NCBI RefSeq assembly: GCF_003935895.2
Contig: NZ_CP054058.1
Span: forward strand, 2,461,177 to 2,525,176
DNA from: Scandinavium goeteborgense
GTDB lineage: Bacteria > Pseudomonadota > Gammaproteobacteria > Enterobacterales > Enterobacteriaceae
DNA: 64,000 nucleotides
Direction: 5' to 3'
How positions within the stretch are numbered: position 1 is the first letter of the stretch; each line of letters opens with the position of its first letter. Below are positions 1 to 8,133 of the stretch, in pieces. The notes beneath the pieces were generated by a model that was not told where the DNA came from, did not search any database, and saw nothing but the letters and a program-made list of their open reading frames with translations. Position numbers and translations under genes: made by a program.

Positions 1-15
1 GGAACAGGAGGTCGC

Positions 16-1464
16 ATGAGCATCCCTCAAGTTGTCAGTTTCTCAGGTGGTAGAACCTCGGCTCATCTCGTCCATTTAATGGAGCAACGGAGACTAGCTG
101 GCGAAGAGGTTCACTACGTTTACATGGACACCGGGGCCGAACATAAAGGGACCTACGAGTTCATCAAGAAGGTTGCGCGCGAGTGGTCGATAAACCTGAT
201 CTGCCTCCGGGTAAAGGTTAACCCTGAGCTCGGTAAAGCAAACAGTTACTCAGTGGTCTCGCTGGATGAAATAGGCCCCGATCTTCAACCATGGAAGGAT
301 GTCTGCGAAAAATACGGTACACCATACGTTCACGGCGCATTCTGCACGCGCACGATGAAAATGGAGGTTTATGAAAGATTTTGTCGGGATACATTCGGCC
401 AGTACCACACATGGATTGGTATTCGTGCTGACGAGCAGCGCAGGTTAAAGCCACGGGATGGCGTCAGTTATCTGGCAGATATAAGCGACTTTGATAAACA
501 AGACATTCTCGACTGGTGGAAGGATCAGCCGTTTGATCTTGGCATTCCTGAGCACCTTGGCAACTGCGTTTTCTGTATCAAGAAAGGAATTAATAAGGTC
601 GCCCTCGCCACCCGCGACGAGCCGGAGCTCGCCGCTGAATTCTGGAGCCTGATTACAGACCCTTCCGTTAGAATTGTGGAACGCCGCCAGCAGGAAAACA
701 AAATCATGTACCGCGGCAACAACTCGCTTGAGAGCGTAATCGCAATGTTCTCCGATAGCTCGCGCGAAGATATTGCAGCGACAATAAAAGGTGGTGGCGG
801 GTATGACCCAAACTCATGTACCGAAAGCTGTGAAGCTCTGACGTGCGAAGTAGGTGATATTCCTGAGCAAGAGGCAGAAGAGCCCATGGAAGAAGAGAGT
901 CAAATCTCGATCCGCGCTGGATATGGAGGAAGTAACACTCCGGCAGAACAACGCGACCTCTGGCGTACTCCACCCGCACTTTTCACTTCACTGGATGCTG
1001 AATTCTGCTTTCAGCTCGACGCAGCAGCAGCGCCTCAAAACGCGCTATGCCGTCACTTCATAACCCTCGAGCAGAACACACTAGAGACGTCGTGGAGCGA
1101 TTACCTGAGCGTTCCCGGTTACGTCTGGCTGAATCCGCCTTATAGCGACATCACACCATTCGTGAAAAAAGCCGCGGCTGAGAGCGCCAACCAGATCGGC
1201 ACCGTCATGCTTGTTCCTGCGGATACCTCGGTCGGATGGTTCCGTGAGGCTATCGAGACCGCAAGTGAAGTGCGCTTCATCACTGCCGGGAGGCTCGCAT
1301 TTATCAACCCGATCACCAAAAAGCCTGTCAGCGGTAATAACAAGGGCAGCATGCTGATTATCTGGCGACCGTTCCCACGGACGCATTGCCAGTTCACCGC
1401 AGTTGAGCGTGACGAATTGATGACATTTGGCGCGAAACTTCTCGTCCGACGGGAGGCTGCATGA
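16..1464 (+). CDS. PAPS-reductase-like / phage Dam (N6-adenine) methyltransferase fusion
   Basis: This 482-aa protein has two enzyme halves in one uninterrupted frame. Residues 1-285 form a PP-loop ATPase/PAPS-reductase-like domain: a P-loop SGGRTS near residue 10, YMDTGAE, and several cysteines including CVFC and the CTESCEALTC stretch before the linker. After an acidic linker (about 288-305), residues 310-480 look like the phage DNA N-6-adenine methyltransferase family, with the catalytic NPPY motif in VWLNPPYSD and a typical start TPAEQRDLWRTPP. The start is fixed by AGGAGG eight bases upstream. The stop overlaps the next start (ATGA). In phages I know these two domains as separate neighbouring genes, so the fusion is unusual. 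The Dam half probably methylates adenine. The PAPS half may act on DNA or RNA, as DndC does in phosphorothioation, but its substrate cannot be read from the sequence. Confidence 0.85.
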   Translation: MSIPQVVSFSGGRTSAHLVHLMEQRRLAGEEVHYVYMDTGAEHKGTYEFIKKVAREWSINLICLRVKVNPELGKANSYSVVSLDEIGPDLQPWKDVCEKYGTPYVHGAFCTRTMKMEVYERFCRDTFGQYHTWIGIRADEQRRLKPRDGVSYLADISDFDKQDILDWWKDQPFDLGIPEHLGNCVFCIKKGINKVALATRDEPELAAEFWSLITDPSVRIVERRQQENKIMYRGNNSLESVIAMFSDSSREDIAATIKGGGGYDPNSCTESCEALTCEVGDIPEQEAEEPMEEESQISIRAGYGGSNTPAEQRDLWRTPPALFTSLDAEFCFQLDAAAAPQNALCRHFITLEQNTLETSWSDYLSVPGYVWLNPPYSDITPFVKKAAAESANQIGTVMLVPADTSVGWFREAIETASEVRFITAGRLAFINPITKKPVSGNNKGSMLIIWRPFPRTHCQFTAVERDELMTFGAKLLVRREAA

Positions 1465-1685
1465 AGCTAACGACCACTGAGCAAGAGAACGCCCTATGCG
1501 CCACAGCACGGAACTGCAATGACGAACTGAAGGCCGCGATGAAGCAGAAGCCCAAGCCAAAGTTCGACACCGTCAGCAGGCCGTTACTGGCCAAGCATTA
1601 CGAAAAGCTAAAGGGACTCGGTGTCCCTTTTGTTTTGTTCATCTACACCATAGGCCGGATTAACGGCCAGTTCAGGGAGCATTGA
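1461..1685 (+). CDS. Small hypothetical phage protein (74 aa)
   Basis: A 74-residue basic protein that starts inside the stop of the methyltransferase fusion (ATGA overlap), with GGGAGG at good spacing. This indicates translational coupling in one phage operon. The C-terminal half (LAKHYEKLKGLGVPFVLFIY) looks like a compact helical domain. I recognise no functional family. It resembles the short accessory ORFs found between phage replication or modification genes and the integrase. Confidence 0.65.
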   Translation: MKLTTTEQENALCATARNCNDELKAAMKQKPKPKFDTVSRPLLAKHYEKLKGLGVPFVLFIYTIGRINGQFREH

Positions 1686-1686
1686 T

Positions 1687-1905
1687 ATGGCCGACATCGT
1701 TGATTCAGCAGCTGAAATTGAAGAGTTACAACGTAACAACGCCCTCGCCGCTCACCGACTAAACCGCAACGCCGTATCAGCTGAACATTGCAGTGAATGC
1801 GGCGAAGACATCCCGGCGCCGCGGCGCGCTGCCGTTCCCGGCTGCCAGACATGCGCTGAATGCCAAAGCATTATCGAATTGAGGAATAAACAGCGAGGTG
1901 CGTGA
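1687..1905 (+). CDS. TraR/DksA-type C4 zinc-finger protein
   Basis: A 72-aa protein with an N-terminal helix (AAEIEELQRNNALAAHRLNR) and a C-terminal four-cysteine zinc finger: C35/C38 (CSEC) and C53/C56 (CQTC), with an extra Cys at 59. This is the layout of short phage and plasmid TraR/DksA proteins, which bind the RNA polymerase secondary channel and mimic DksA plus ppGpp. It follows the upstream gene by one base and overlaps the next by the TGATG junction, so the small genes form one operon. The effect on host transcription is inferred from the family. Confidence 0.75.
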   Translation: MADIVDSAAEIEELQRNNALAAHRLNRNAVSAEHCSECGEDIPAPRRAAVPGCQTCAECQSIIELRNKQRGA

Positions 1906-2144
1906 TGTTTGCACTCATTCAAAGAGGTCAGATTTACGCTGACCAGCACGGTTGGCCCGTACTAATTAACAGCAGCACATCAGAAATAGTCCGCTACTGG
2001 CGACAGGGCCGGATCAACACCGCTTCAATCGACCGATTCAACAACGACTTCGAATATCTCAATCACCGTGAGGCGGCACAGATACGCGCTGAACTGGAGA
2101 AGAGCGAGCACATTAAATCGCTGCGCGCCCAGCGTGCGGCATGA
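1905..2144 (+). CDS. DUF4222-like small phage protein (79 aa)
   Basis: A 79-aa protein beginning MFALIQRGQIYADQHGWPV. The short beta-rich start followed by a charged helical tail matches what I recall of DUF4222-type phage proteins; the assignment is from memory and tentative. The ATG at 1905 overlaps the upstream TGA and has GAGGTG five bases before it, which favours it over the GTG at 1902. Last gene of the plus-strand phage operon. Function unknown. Confidence 0.6.
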   Translation: MFALIQRGQIYADQHGWPVLINSSTSEIVRYWRQGRINTASIDRFNNDFEYLNHREAAQIRAELEKSEHIKSLRAQRAA

Positions 2145-2149
2145 GGAAG

Positions 2150-2362
2150 TTAACCAATCATCCCGAAATGTTTCATCGCTTGCTCGATAAGCGGGACGAA
2201 ATTATCAGGGCATTCATACACCCTTGAGTCAGGAGAAATGCGGTTGGGTGCCTGTCTCATTTGAAATCCATTCAAATGTTTAACATGAGCGATATGGCAT
2301 GTTTTAACGCTGACGCCATTATGGGCTTTTACGTATTCCTGGATCTGCTTATAAGTAGCCAT
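2150..2362 (-). CDS. Small conserved phage/mobile-element protein (70 aa)
   Basis: A 70-aa protein read against the surrounding operon. The start at 2362 is set by GGAGGG five to six bases upstream, rather than by the upstream in-frame codon at 2410. It has a recognisable core: YKQIQEYVK, then KTCHIAHVK, then RQAPNR and a C-terminal helix ending KHFGMI. I recall this core in small proteins on phages and integrative elements in several phyla, with no established function. Its 3' end is only six bases from the convergent gene, and it sits between the operon and the excisionase. Single-gene antisense units here are often regulators or cargo; that is inference. Confidence 0.65.
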   Translation of the reverse strand: MATYKQIQEYVKAHNGVSVKTCHIAHVKHLNGFQMRQAPNRISPDSRVYECPDNFVPLIEQAMKHFGMIG

Positions 2363-2470
2363 ACATCCCTCCATTTCAATGTGACTCAATATACCTGACA
2401 GGTAACGCAACCGATATCCAGTTATGAGCTGGCTATTGGGTGCGAAAGCACTGCCACCGTTATCCCTTTT

Positions 2471-2492
2471 GCCCGGTTAGTCCGGGCGTTTT
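2471..2492 (+). terminator. Rho-independent terminator of the phage operon
   Basis: GCCCGG stem (2471-2476), five-base loop, CCGGGC (2482-2487), then G and a T run. It is oriented to stop plus-strand transcription from the methyltransferase operon before xis/int. Bases 2363-2614 otherwise hold only the promoter of the minus-strand gene and the xis leader; no further gene is seen. Confidence 0.75.
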
Positions 2493-2614
2493 TATCTACG
2501 TACAAGCGAAGATTCATCTAATCGATATCTGGTATTGCTACTCACGGGAAAATCCTGCATGAAATTTTGCGGTATCTTTCCGATGTAGTGGCCTTGCATT
2601 GAACCGAGGTGACT

Positions 2615-2860
2615 ATGGAACACATTATCCAGCTGACTCCGAATAAATGGGTAGCTGAAAAAGTGCTGATCGCGGTGACCGGCTTAAAGCCAGGAACCAT
2701 TCTCAGAGCAAGAAAAGAATCTTGGATGGTCGGCAGAGAATACGTACATGTGTCCCCTGACGGCGTCCCAAAGCCAACAAGTGAGTGTCTCTATAATCGC
2801 GAAGCCGTGGATCGCTGGATAGAGAATCAAATATCAAAACAGCCGGGAATAGACCTTTGA
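2615..2860 (+). CDS. xis: Excisionase (Xis/Exc family)
   Basis: An 81-aa recombination directionality factor. The sequence follows the enterobacterial Exc pattern also seen in Rac XisR: an N-terminal PNKWVAEKVL segment, then GLKPGTILRARKESWM (helix-turn-helix region), the wing REYVHVSPDG, and YNREAVDRWIE near the end. It would bend DNA at the attachment site and steer the integrase toward excision. The start at 2615 (GAGGT four bases upstream) is preferred over the GTG two codons earlier. It lies 52 bp upstream of int in the same direction, the usual pairing. Confidence 0.85.
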   Translation: MEHIIQLTPNKWVAEKVLIAVTGLKPGTILRARKESWMVGREYVHVSPDGVPKPTSECLYNREAVDRWIENQISKQPGIDL

Positions 2861-2912
2861 TGTGCCCTGCTGTGTGGTTACTCTAATTGAGCTCTTGGGC
2901 GCAGGAGGACAA

Positions 2913-4214
2913 ATGGTAAAACCAACATATCCAACCGGCGTTGAAAACCACGGTGGAAAACTGCGTATCGTTTTCCATTACAAAGGCAGGCGCATACGCG
3001 AAAGCTTGGGCGTGCCTGATACACCGAAAAACAGAAAAATAGCTGGCGAGCTGAGGACATCAGTTTGTTTTGCGATTAAGACAGGAAGTTTTAACTACGC
3101 GGCTCAGTTTCCGGACTCTGTGAATCTGCGTCATTTCGGCCTACAGAGTAAAGAAATCACGCTGTCAGACCTGTCTGAAAAATGGCTGGCTCTGAAGAGG
3201 ATGGAAACCTCAAACAACACGATGCGTAGCTACGAATCCGTGATCAAAATTATGGTGAACTGGCTTGGAGCAAGGAAGTTGATTTCAGCGGTGAACCAGG
3301 AAGATCTTTTGTTCTTGCGAAAAGAACTCCTGACCGGCGCTCACCTACTGAAGGGCGGACAGAAGAAGGCGAAAATGGGGCGAAAAGCACCTACCGTTAA
3401 TGGGTACATGGTGATAACTGGTGGCATGTTCCAGTTTGCGGCATCAAATGGGTATATCGAAAAGAACCCGTTTGAAGGGATTTCGTTGTTGAAGAAATCA
3501 AAACCGGAGCCTGATCCATTAGAAAGAGATGAGTTTGTACGGTTGATAGAGGCAGCCAATCATCCGCAGATCAAGAATCTATGGTCCCTCGCTGTCTATA
3601 CTGGAATGAGACATGGTGAACTTTGTGCCCTTGCCTGGGAAGACATAGATCTGAAAGCCGGGACTATCATTGTTAGAAGGACGTATACGCGCGCGAAAGA
3701 ATTCACGCTGCCGAAGACAGATTCAGGCACTGATCGAATCATCCATTTGATTCAGCCGGCTATCGAAGCTCTGAAAAGCCAGCTTGAATTGACCCGGCTG
3801 GGAAAACAAAAAAAGGTCGAAGTGAAGTTGCGCGAGTACGGACGCTCAAGCACTCACCCCTGCACCTTTGTGTTTAACCCAGAGGTCACCAGAAAAAATC
3901 CGGCGGGAACGAACCACTATTCAGTAACGTCGTTGTCCTCCTCCTGGGAGGGATTGACTAAACGAGCCGGGATCAGATATCGAAATCCATATCAGTCCCG
4001 CCACACATACGCATGCTGGGCATTAGCTGTTGGGGCAAACCCGACGTTTATAGCAACTCAGATGGGGCACCGGAACGCTCAGATGGTCTACATCGTATAT
4101 GGAGCATGGATGAGTGAGAACAATGCAGATCAGGTTGGGATACTAAATCAAAAAATGCCTGCTACTGCCCCAGTGGTGCCCCAGGCTGTACAACAGACAG
4201 CCAAAAGGCCATGA
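2913..4214 (+). CDS. int: Tyrosine-recombinase integrase (IntR-like)
   Basis: A 433-aa site-specific recombinase similar to the Rac-type IntR family. An N-terminal arm-binding region precedes a core-binding domain (about 85-190) and a catalytic domain from about 200. Visible catalytic residues are R233 (TGMRHGEL), K268 (LPKTDSG), R363 (SRHTYACW), H386 (QMGH) and a nucleophile at Y396 (VYGAW), or Y393. The box II position that is usually His is Tyr (Y360), as I recall for IntR. The start is the ATG at 2913 with GGAGG upstream, not the longer in-frame GTG/ATG region. The stop lies 32 bp before nifJ, so the attachment site is expected at the nifJ start. Confidence 0.92.
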   Translation: MVKPTYPTGVENHGGKLRIVFHYKGRRIRESLGVPDTPKNRKIAGELRTSVCFAIKTGSFNYAAQFPDSVNLRHFGLQSKEITLSDLSEKWLALKRMETSNNTMRSYESVIKIMVNWLGARKLISAVNQEDLLFLRKELLTGAHLLKGGQKKAKMGRKAPTVNGYMVITGGMFQFAASNGYIEKNPFEGISLLKKSKPEPDPLERDEFVRLIEAANHPQIKNLWSLAVYTGMRHGELCALAWEDIDLKAGTIIVRRTYTRAKEFTLPKTDSGTDRIIHLIQPAIEALKSQLELTRLGKQKKVEVKLREYGRSSTHPCTFVFNPEVTRKNPAGTNHYSVTSLSSSWEGLTKRAGIRYRNPYQSRHTYACWALAVGANPTFIATQMGHRNAQMVYIVYGAWMSENNADQVGILNQKMPATAPVVPQAVQQTAKRP

Positions 4215-4290
4215 AAATCTTATAGTTAAGCAATGAGACAAACCATATGATTACAACAGACGGTAACGGCGCATGCGCGTCGGTGGCGTT
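4215..4290. other. Probable element-chromosome junction (att site) at the nifJ 5' end
   Basis: The integrase gene ends at 4214 and nifJ begins at 4247, leaving no room for a native nifJ promoter. From memory E. coli NifJ starts MITIDGNGAVASVAF; here it starts MITTDGNGACASVAF. The differences at residues 4 and 10 are what a crossover within the first codons would leave. The likely core is in or near GACGGTAACGGCGC (about 4259-4272). The second copy of the core lies outside the window, so the exact site is inferred. Confidence 0.5.
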
Positions 4291-7200
4291 TCGCACCAGC
4301 GAAGTGATTGCCATCTACCCGATAACGCCAAGCTCAACGATGGCGGAACAGGCTGATGCCTGGGCGGGGAACGGGCTGAAAAACGTCTGGGGCGATGTGC
4401 CCCGGGTTGTCGAAATGCAGTCTGAAGCGGGCGCGATTGCCGCGGTTCACGGCGCATTGCAGACCGGCGCCCTCTCCACGTCCTTTACCTCTTCGCAGGG
4501 ATTGCTGTTGATGATCCCGACGCTGTACAAACTGGCCGGGCAGCTGACGCCGTTTGTGCTGCACGTCGCGGCGCGTACCGTCGCGACCCACGCCCTGTCT
4601 ATTTTTGGCGATCACTCCGATGTGATGGCCGTGCGCCAGACCGGCTGTGCGATGCTCAGCGCGGCTAATGTGCAGGAAGCGCAGGATTTTGCGCTGATTT
4701 CACATATCGCGACCCTCAAAAGCCGCGTGCCATTCATTCATTTCTTTGATGGTTTCCGCACGTCGCATGAGATCAACAAAATCGTGCCGCTGGCCGATGA
4801 CACTATTCTCAATCTGCTGCCGCAAGCCGAAATCGATGCGCACCGCACTCGCGCGCTGAACCCGGAGCATCCGGTGATCCGCGGCACGTCCGCTAACCCG
4901 GACACCTACTTCCAGTCTCGTGAAGCGACCAACCCGTGGTATGACGCGGTTTACGCTCACGTCGAACAGGCGATGAATGATTTCGCCAGCGCCACTGGTC
5001 GCCAGTACAAACCGTTCGAATATTACGGCCACCCGCAGGCCGAACGCGTTATCGTTCTGATGGGTTCGGCGATTGGCACCTGCGAGGAAGTGGTTGATGA
5101 ACTGCTGACCCGCGGTGAAAAAGTCGGCGTGCTGAAAGTCCGTCTGTATCGTCCGTTCTCCGCCGCTCATCTGCTGGCAGAGATCCCGCAAAGCGTGAAA
5201 ACGCTGGCGGTGATGGATCGCACCAAAGAGCCTGGCGCGCACGCCGAACCTCTGTATCTCGATGTGATGACCGCCCTGGCGGAAGCCTTTAACAGCGGTG
5301 AGCGCGAAACGTTGCCGCGCGTCATTGGCGGGCGCTACGGCCTGTCGTCGAAAGAGTTCGGCCCGGACTGCGTACTGGCCGTATTCAACGAGCTGAGCGC
5401 CGCTAAACCGAAGCCGCGTTTCACCGTCGGCATTTACGACGACGTGACCAATTTGTCCCTGCCGCTGCCGGAAAACACCCTGCCGTCTACCGCCAAGCTC
5501 GAAGCGCTGTTTTACGGGCTGGGCAGCGACGGCAGCGTGTCGGCAACCAAAAACAATATCAAAATCATCGGCAACTCGACGCCGTGGTATGCCCAGGGCT
5601 ATTTCGTGTATGACTCGAAAAAAGCCGGTGGTTTGACAGTGTCGCATCTGCGTGTCTCTGAACAGCCGGTGCGTTCGGCGTATCTGGTGTCGCAGGCGGA
5701 TTTTGTGGGCTGTCACCAGCTGCAGTTCATCGACAAATATCAAATGGCCGAGCGCCTGAAGCCGGGTGGGATTTTCCTACTCAACACGCCTTACAGCGTC
5801 GAAGAAGTGTGGTCTCGCCTGCCGCGTGAGGTTCAGGCTGTTCTGAATCAGAAACAGGCCCGCTTTTATATCGTCAACGCGGCGAAAATCGCGCGTGAAT
5901 GTGGCCTGGCGGCGCGCATCAATACCGTGATGCAAATGGCGTTCTTCCAGTTGACGCAAATTCTGCCGGGCGACAGCGCGCTGATTGAACTGCAGGGCGC
6001 GATTGCCAAAAGCTACAGCAGCAAAGGCCAGGAGCTGGTCGAGCGCAACTGGCAGGCGCTGGCGATGGCCCGCGAACTGTTGGCAGAAGTGCCGCTGCAG
6101 CCGGTCGATACCAACAGTCCGAATCGCCCACCGGTGGTTTCGGATGCCGCGCCTGATTTTGTCAAAACCGTGACGGCTGCGATGCTGGCCGGGCTTGGCG
6201 ATGCATTGCCGGTTTCCGCGCTTCCGCCGGACGGCACCTGGCCGGTCGGCACCACGCGCTGGGAAAAACGCAATATCGCCGAAGAGATCCCAATCTGGAA
6301 AGAAGACCTGTGTACCCAGTGTAACCACTGCGTCGCGGCCTGTCCGCATTCGGCCATTCGCGCCAAAGTGGTGTCACCAGAGGATATGGAAAACGCACCT
6401 GCGAGCCTGCATTCGCTGGACGTGAAATCCCGCGATATGCGCGGCCAGAAATATGTGCTGCAGGTCGCACCTGAAGACTGCACCGGCTGTAATCTGTGCG
6501 TGGAAGTCTGCCCGGCGAAAGATCGTCAGGATCCAAGTATCAAAGCCATCAATATGATGTCGCGCCTCGATCACGTTGAAGAAGAGAAAGTGAATTATGA
6601 CTTCTTCCTCGACCTGCCGGAAATCGACAAAACTAAACTGGAACGCATTGATATCCGTACTTCGCAGCTGATCACACCGCTGTTTGAATATTCCGGTGCT
6701 TGCTCCGGCTGCGGTGAAACGCCGTACATCAAGTTGCTGACGCAGCTGTATGGCGACCGCATGATGATCGCCAACGCCACCGGCTGTTCGTCTATTTATG
6801 GCGGCAACCTGCCCTCAACGCCCTACACCACCGACATTAACGGTCGCGGTCCGGCATGGGCAAACTCACTGTTCGAGGACAACGCCGAGTTCGGCTTAGG
6901 CTTCCGTTTATCGGTCGATCAGCACCGCCAACGCGTGATGCGTCTGCTCGACACGTTCGCGGATAAACTTCCGGCTGAGCTGAACGACGCGCTACACGCA
7001 GAGGCAACGCCGGAAGTACGTCGTGAACAGGTCGCGTCTTTACGCCAGCATTTGCAGGGCGTAGACGGCGCAACTGAGCTGCTCACCGACGCGGACGCCC
7101 TGGTGGAAAAATCCATCTGGCTGATTGGTGGCGACGGCTGGGCTTACGATATCGGCTTTGGTGGTCTCGACCACGTTCTGAGTCTGACCGAAAACGTCAA

Positions 7201-7771
7201 TATTCTGGTGCTGGATACGCAGTGCTATTCCAATACCGGCGGCCAGGCGTCGAAAGCGACCCCGCTCGGCGCGGTGACCAAATTCGGCGAGCACGGCAAG
7301 CGTAAATCGCGCAAAGATTTGGGCGTGAGCATGATGATGTACGGGCATGTCTATGTGGCGCAAATCTCGCTCGGCGCGCAGCTTAACCAGACGGTGAAAG
7401 CGATTCAGGAAGCAGAAGCGTATCCGGGGCCGTCGCTGATCATCGCCTATAGCCCATGCGAGGAGCATGGTTACGATCTGGCGCTGAGTCACGATCAGAT
7501 GCGTCAGCTCACCGCCACCGGCTTCTGGCCGCTGTATCGCTTTGATCCGCGTCGTGCTGATGAAGGCAAACTGCCGCTGGCTCTGGATTCGCGTCCACCG
7601 TCAGATGCCCTCGCCGACACGCTGATGAAAGAGCAGCGCTTCCGTCGTCTGAATGCGCAGCAGCCTGAGGTTGCCGAACAGTTGTGGAAAGACGCCGCCG
7701 CCGATTTGCAAAAACGCTACGATTTCCTTGCGCAAATGGCCGGTAAGGCGGAAAAGTCAGCCAGTGATTAA
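4247..7771 (+). CDS. nifJ: Pyruvate:ferredoxin (flavodoxin) oxidoreductase
   Basis: A 1174-aa single-chain PFOR, the same length as E. coli YdbK/NifJ. It oxidises pyruvate with CoA to acetyl-CoA and CO2 and reduces ferredoxin or flavodoxin in the cytoplasm. The pyruvate-binding N-terminus (YPITPSSTMAEQAD) is followed by the gamma domain and two [4Fe-4S] ferredoxin motifs (CTQCNHCVAACP, CTGCNLCVEVCP). The C-terminal TPP domain has ACSGCGE, the ATGCSS cysteine and a GGDGWAYDIGFGG thiamine motif. The enzyme is oxygen-sensitive in known members. Its first ten codons appear to be rebuilt by the integrated element, and only a weak GAGAC precedes the ATG, so expression may differ from the ancestral gene. 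Confidence 0.96.
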   Translation: MITTDGNGACASVAFRTSEVIAIYPITPSSTMAEQADAWAGNGLKNVWGDVPRVVEMQSEAGAIAAVHGALQTGALSTSFTSSQGLLLMIPTLYKLAGQLTPFVLHVAARTVATHALSIFGDHSDVMAVRQTGCAMLSAANVQEAQDFALISHIATLKSRVPFIHFFDGFRTSHEINKIVPLADDTILNLLPQAEIDAHRTRALNPEHPVIRGTSANPDTYFQSREATNPWYDAVYAHVEQAMNDFASATGRQYKPFEYYGHPQAERVIVLMGSAIGTCEEVVDELLTRGEKVGVLKVRLYRPFSAAHLLAEIPQSVKTLAVMDRTKEPGAHAEPLYLDVMTALAEAFNSGERETLPRVIGGRYGLSSKEFGPDCVLAVFNELSAAKPKPRFTVGIYDDVTNLSLPLPENTLPSTAKLEALFYGLGSDGSVSATKNNIKIIGNSTPWYAQGYFVYDSKKAGGLTVSHLRVSEQPVRSAYLVSQADFVGCHQLQFIDKYQMAERLKPGGIFLLNTPYSVEEVWSRLPREVQAVLNQKQARFYIVNAAKIARECGLAARINTVMQMAFFQLTQILPGDSALIELQGAIAKSYSSKGQELVERNWQALAMARELLAEVPLQPVDTNSPNRPPVVSDAAPDFVKTVTAAMLAGLGDALPVSALPPDGTWPVGTTRWEKRNIAEEIPIWKEDLCTQCNHCVAACPHSAIRAKVVSPEDMENAPASLHSLDVKSRDMRGQKYVLQVAPEDCTGCNLCVEVCPAKDRQDPSIKAINMMSRLDHVEEEKVNYDFFLDLPEIDKTKLERIDIRTSQLITPLFEYSGACSGCGETPYIKLLTQLYGDRMMIANATGCSSIYGGNLPSTPYTTDINGRGPAWANSLFEDNAEFGLGFRLSVDQHRQRVMRLLDTFADKLPAELNDALHAEATPEVRREQVASLRQHLQGVDGATELLTDADALVEKSIWLIGGDGWAYDIGFGGLDHVLSLTENVNILVLDTQCYSNTGGQASKATPLGAVTKFGEHGKRKSRKDLGVSMMMYGHVYVAQISLGAQLNQTVKAIQEAEAYPGPSLIIAYSPCEEHGYDLALSHDQMRQLTATGFWPLYRFDPRRADEGKLPLALDSRPPSDALADTLMKEQRFRRLNAQQPEVAEQLWKDAAADLQKRYDFLAQMAGKAEKSASD

Positions 7772-7797
7772 TTATTGCCCACAATCCAAAAATAAAT

Positions 7798-7909
7798 AAA
7801 AAAAGCCCGAACATCTGTTCGGGCTTGTCATTTAAATATTGACTAATATAGGAATCACATAACGACACACAGCAACATCTCAATTTGTGTGGCAAATTAG
7901 GCATATAAC
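7798..7909 (-). ncRNA. micC: MicC small RNA
   Basis: It lies between nifJ and ompN on the strand opposite ompN, exactly the E. coli location of micC. On the minus strand it begins GTTATATGCC, as E. coli MicC does, and ends with GACAAGCCCGAAC, a four-base loop, GTTCGGGCTT and a T run. The terminator hairpin maps to 7803-7826. The length is about 112 nt against 109 nt in E. coli. MicC is an Hfq-dependent repressor of ompC (and of ompD in Salmonella), pairing through its 5' region. Here the body after the first ten bases differs strongly from the E. coli sequence I remember, so target pairing may have shifted. Confidence 0.88.
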
Positions 7910-7915
7910 GGCGCC

Positions 7916-7944
7916 ATATTATCCCGATTTACTCCCCCTGTATA
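7916..7944 (-). promoter_or_regulatory. micC promoter
   Basis: On the minus strand: -35 TATACA (7939-7944), a 17-bp spacer, -10 TAATAT (7916-7921), then six bases to the expected first nucleotide at 7909. Both boxes match the sigma-70 consensus at four or more of six positions. The remaining sequence up to 8133 is the AT-rich leader of ompN, in which I see no further gene. Confidence 0.65.
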
Positions 7945-8133
7945 ATTCCCACGATCAATGATTCCTCATCATTCATTCACCGAATCAATCAAGGTTTCAG
8001 CTGAATTATTTTATTTAGATTTTACTCATATAGTAACAAATGAGGCTTACCTTCTTTAGATATCTCTACATTAGCATGGCCTTACTTCCCGTAAGGAAGG
8101 CAGAGTATAAAAACAGCTTAAAGGATTATTAAA

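Noticed and set aside
4700-6349. Long minus-strand frames opposite nifJ
   Set aside because: Antisense shadows of a conserved GC-rich gene; Arg/His/Gln-rich products with no family pattern.
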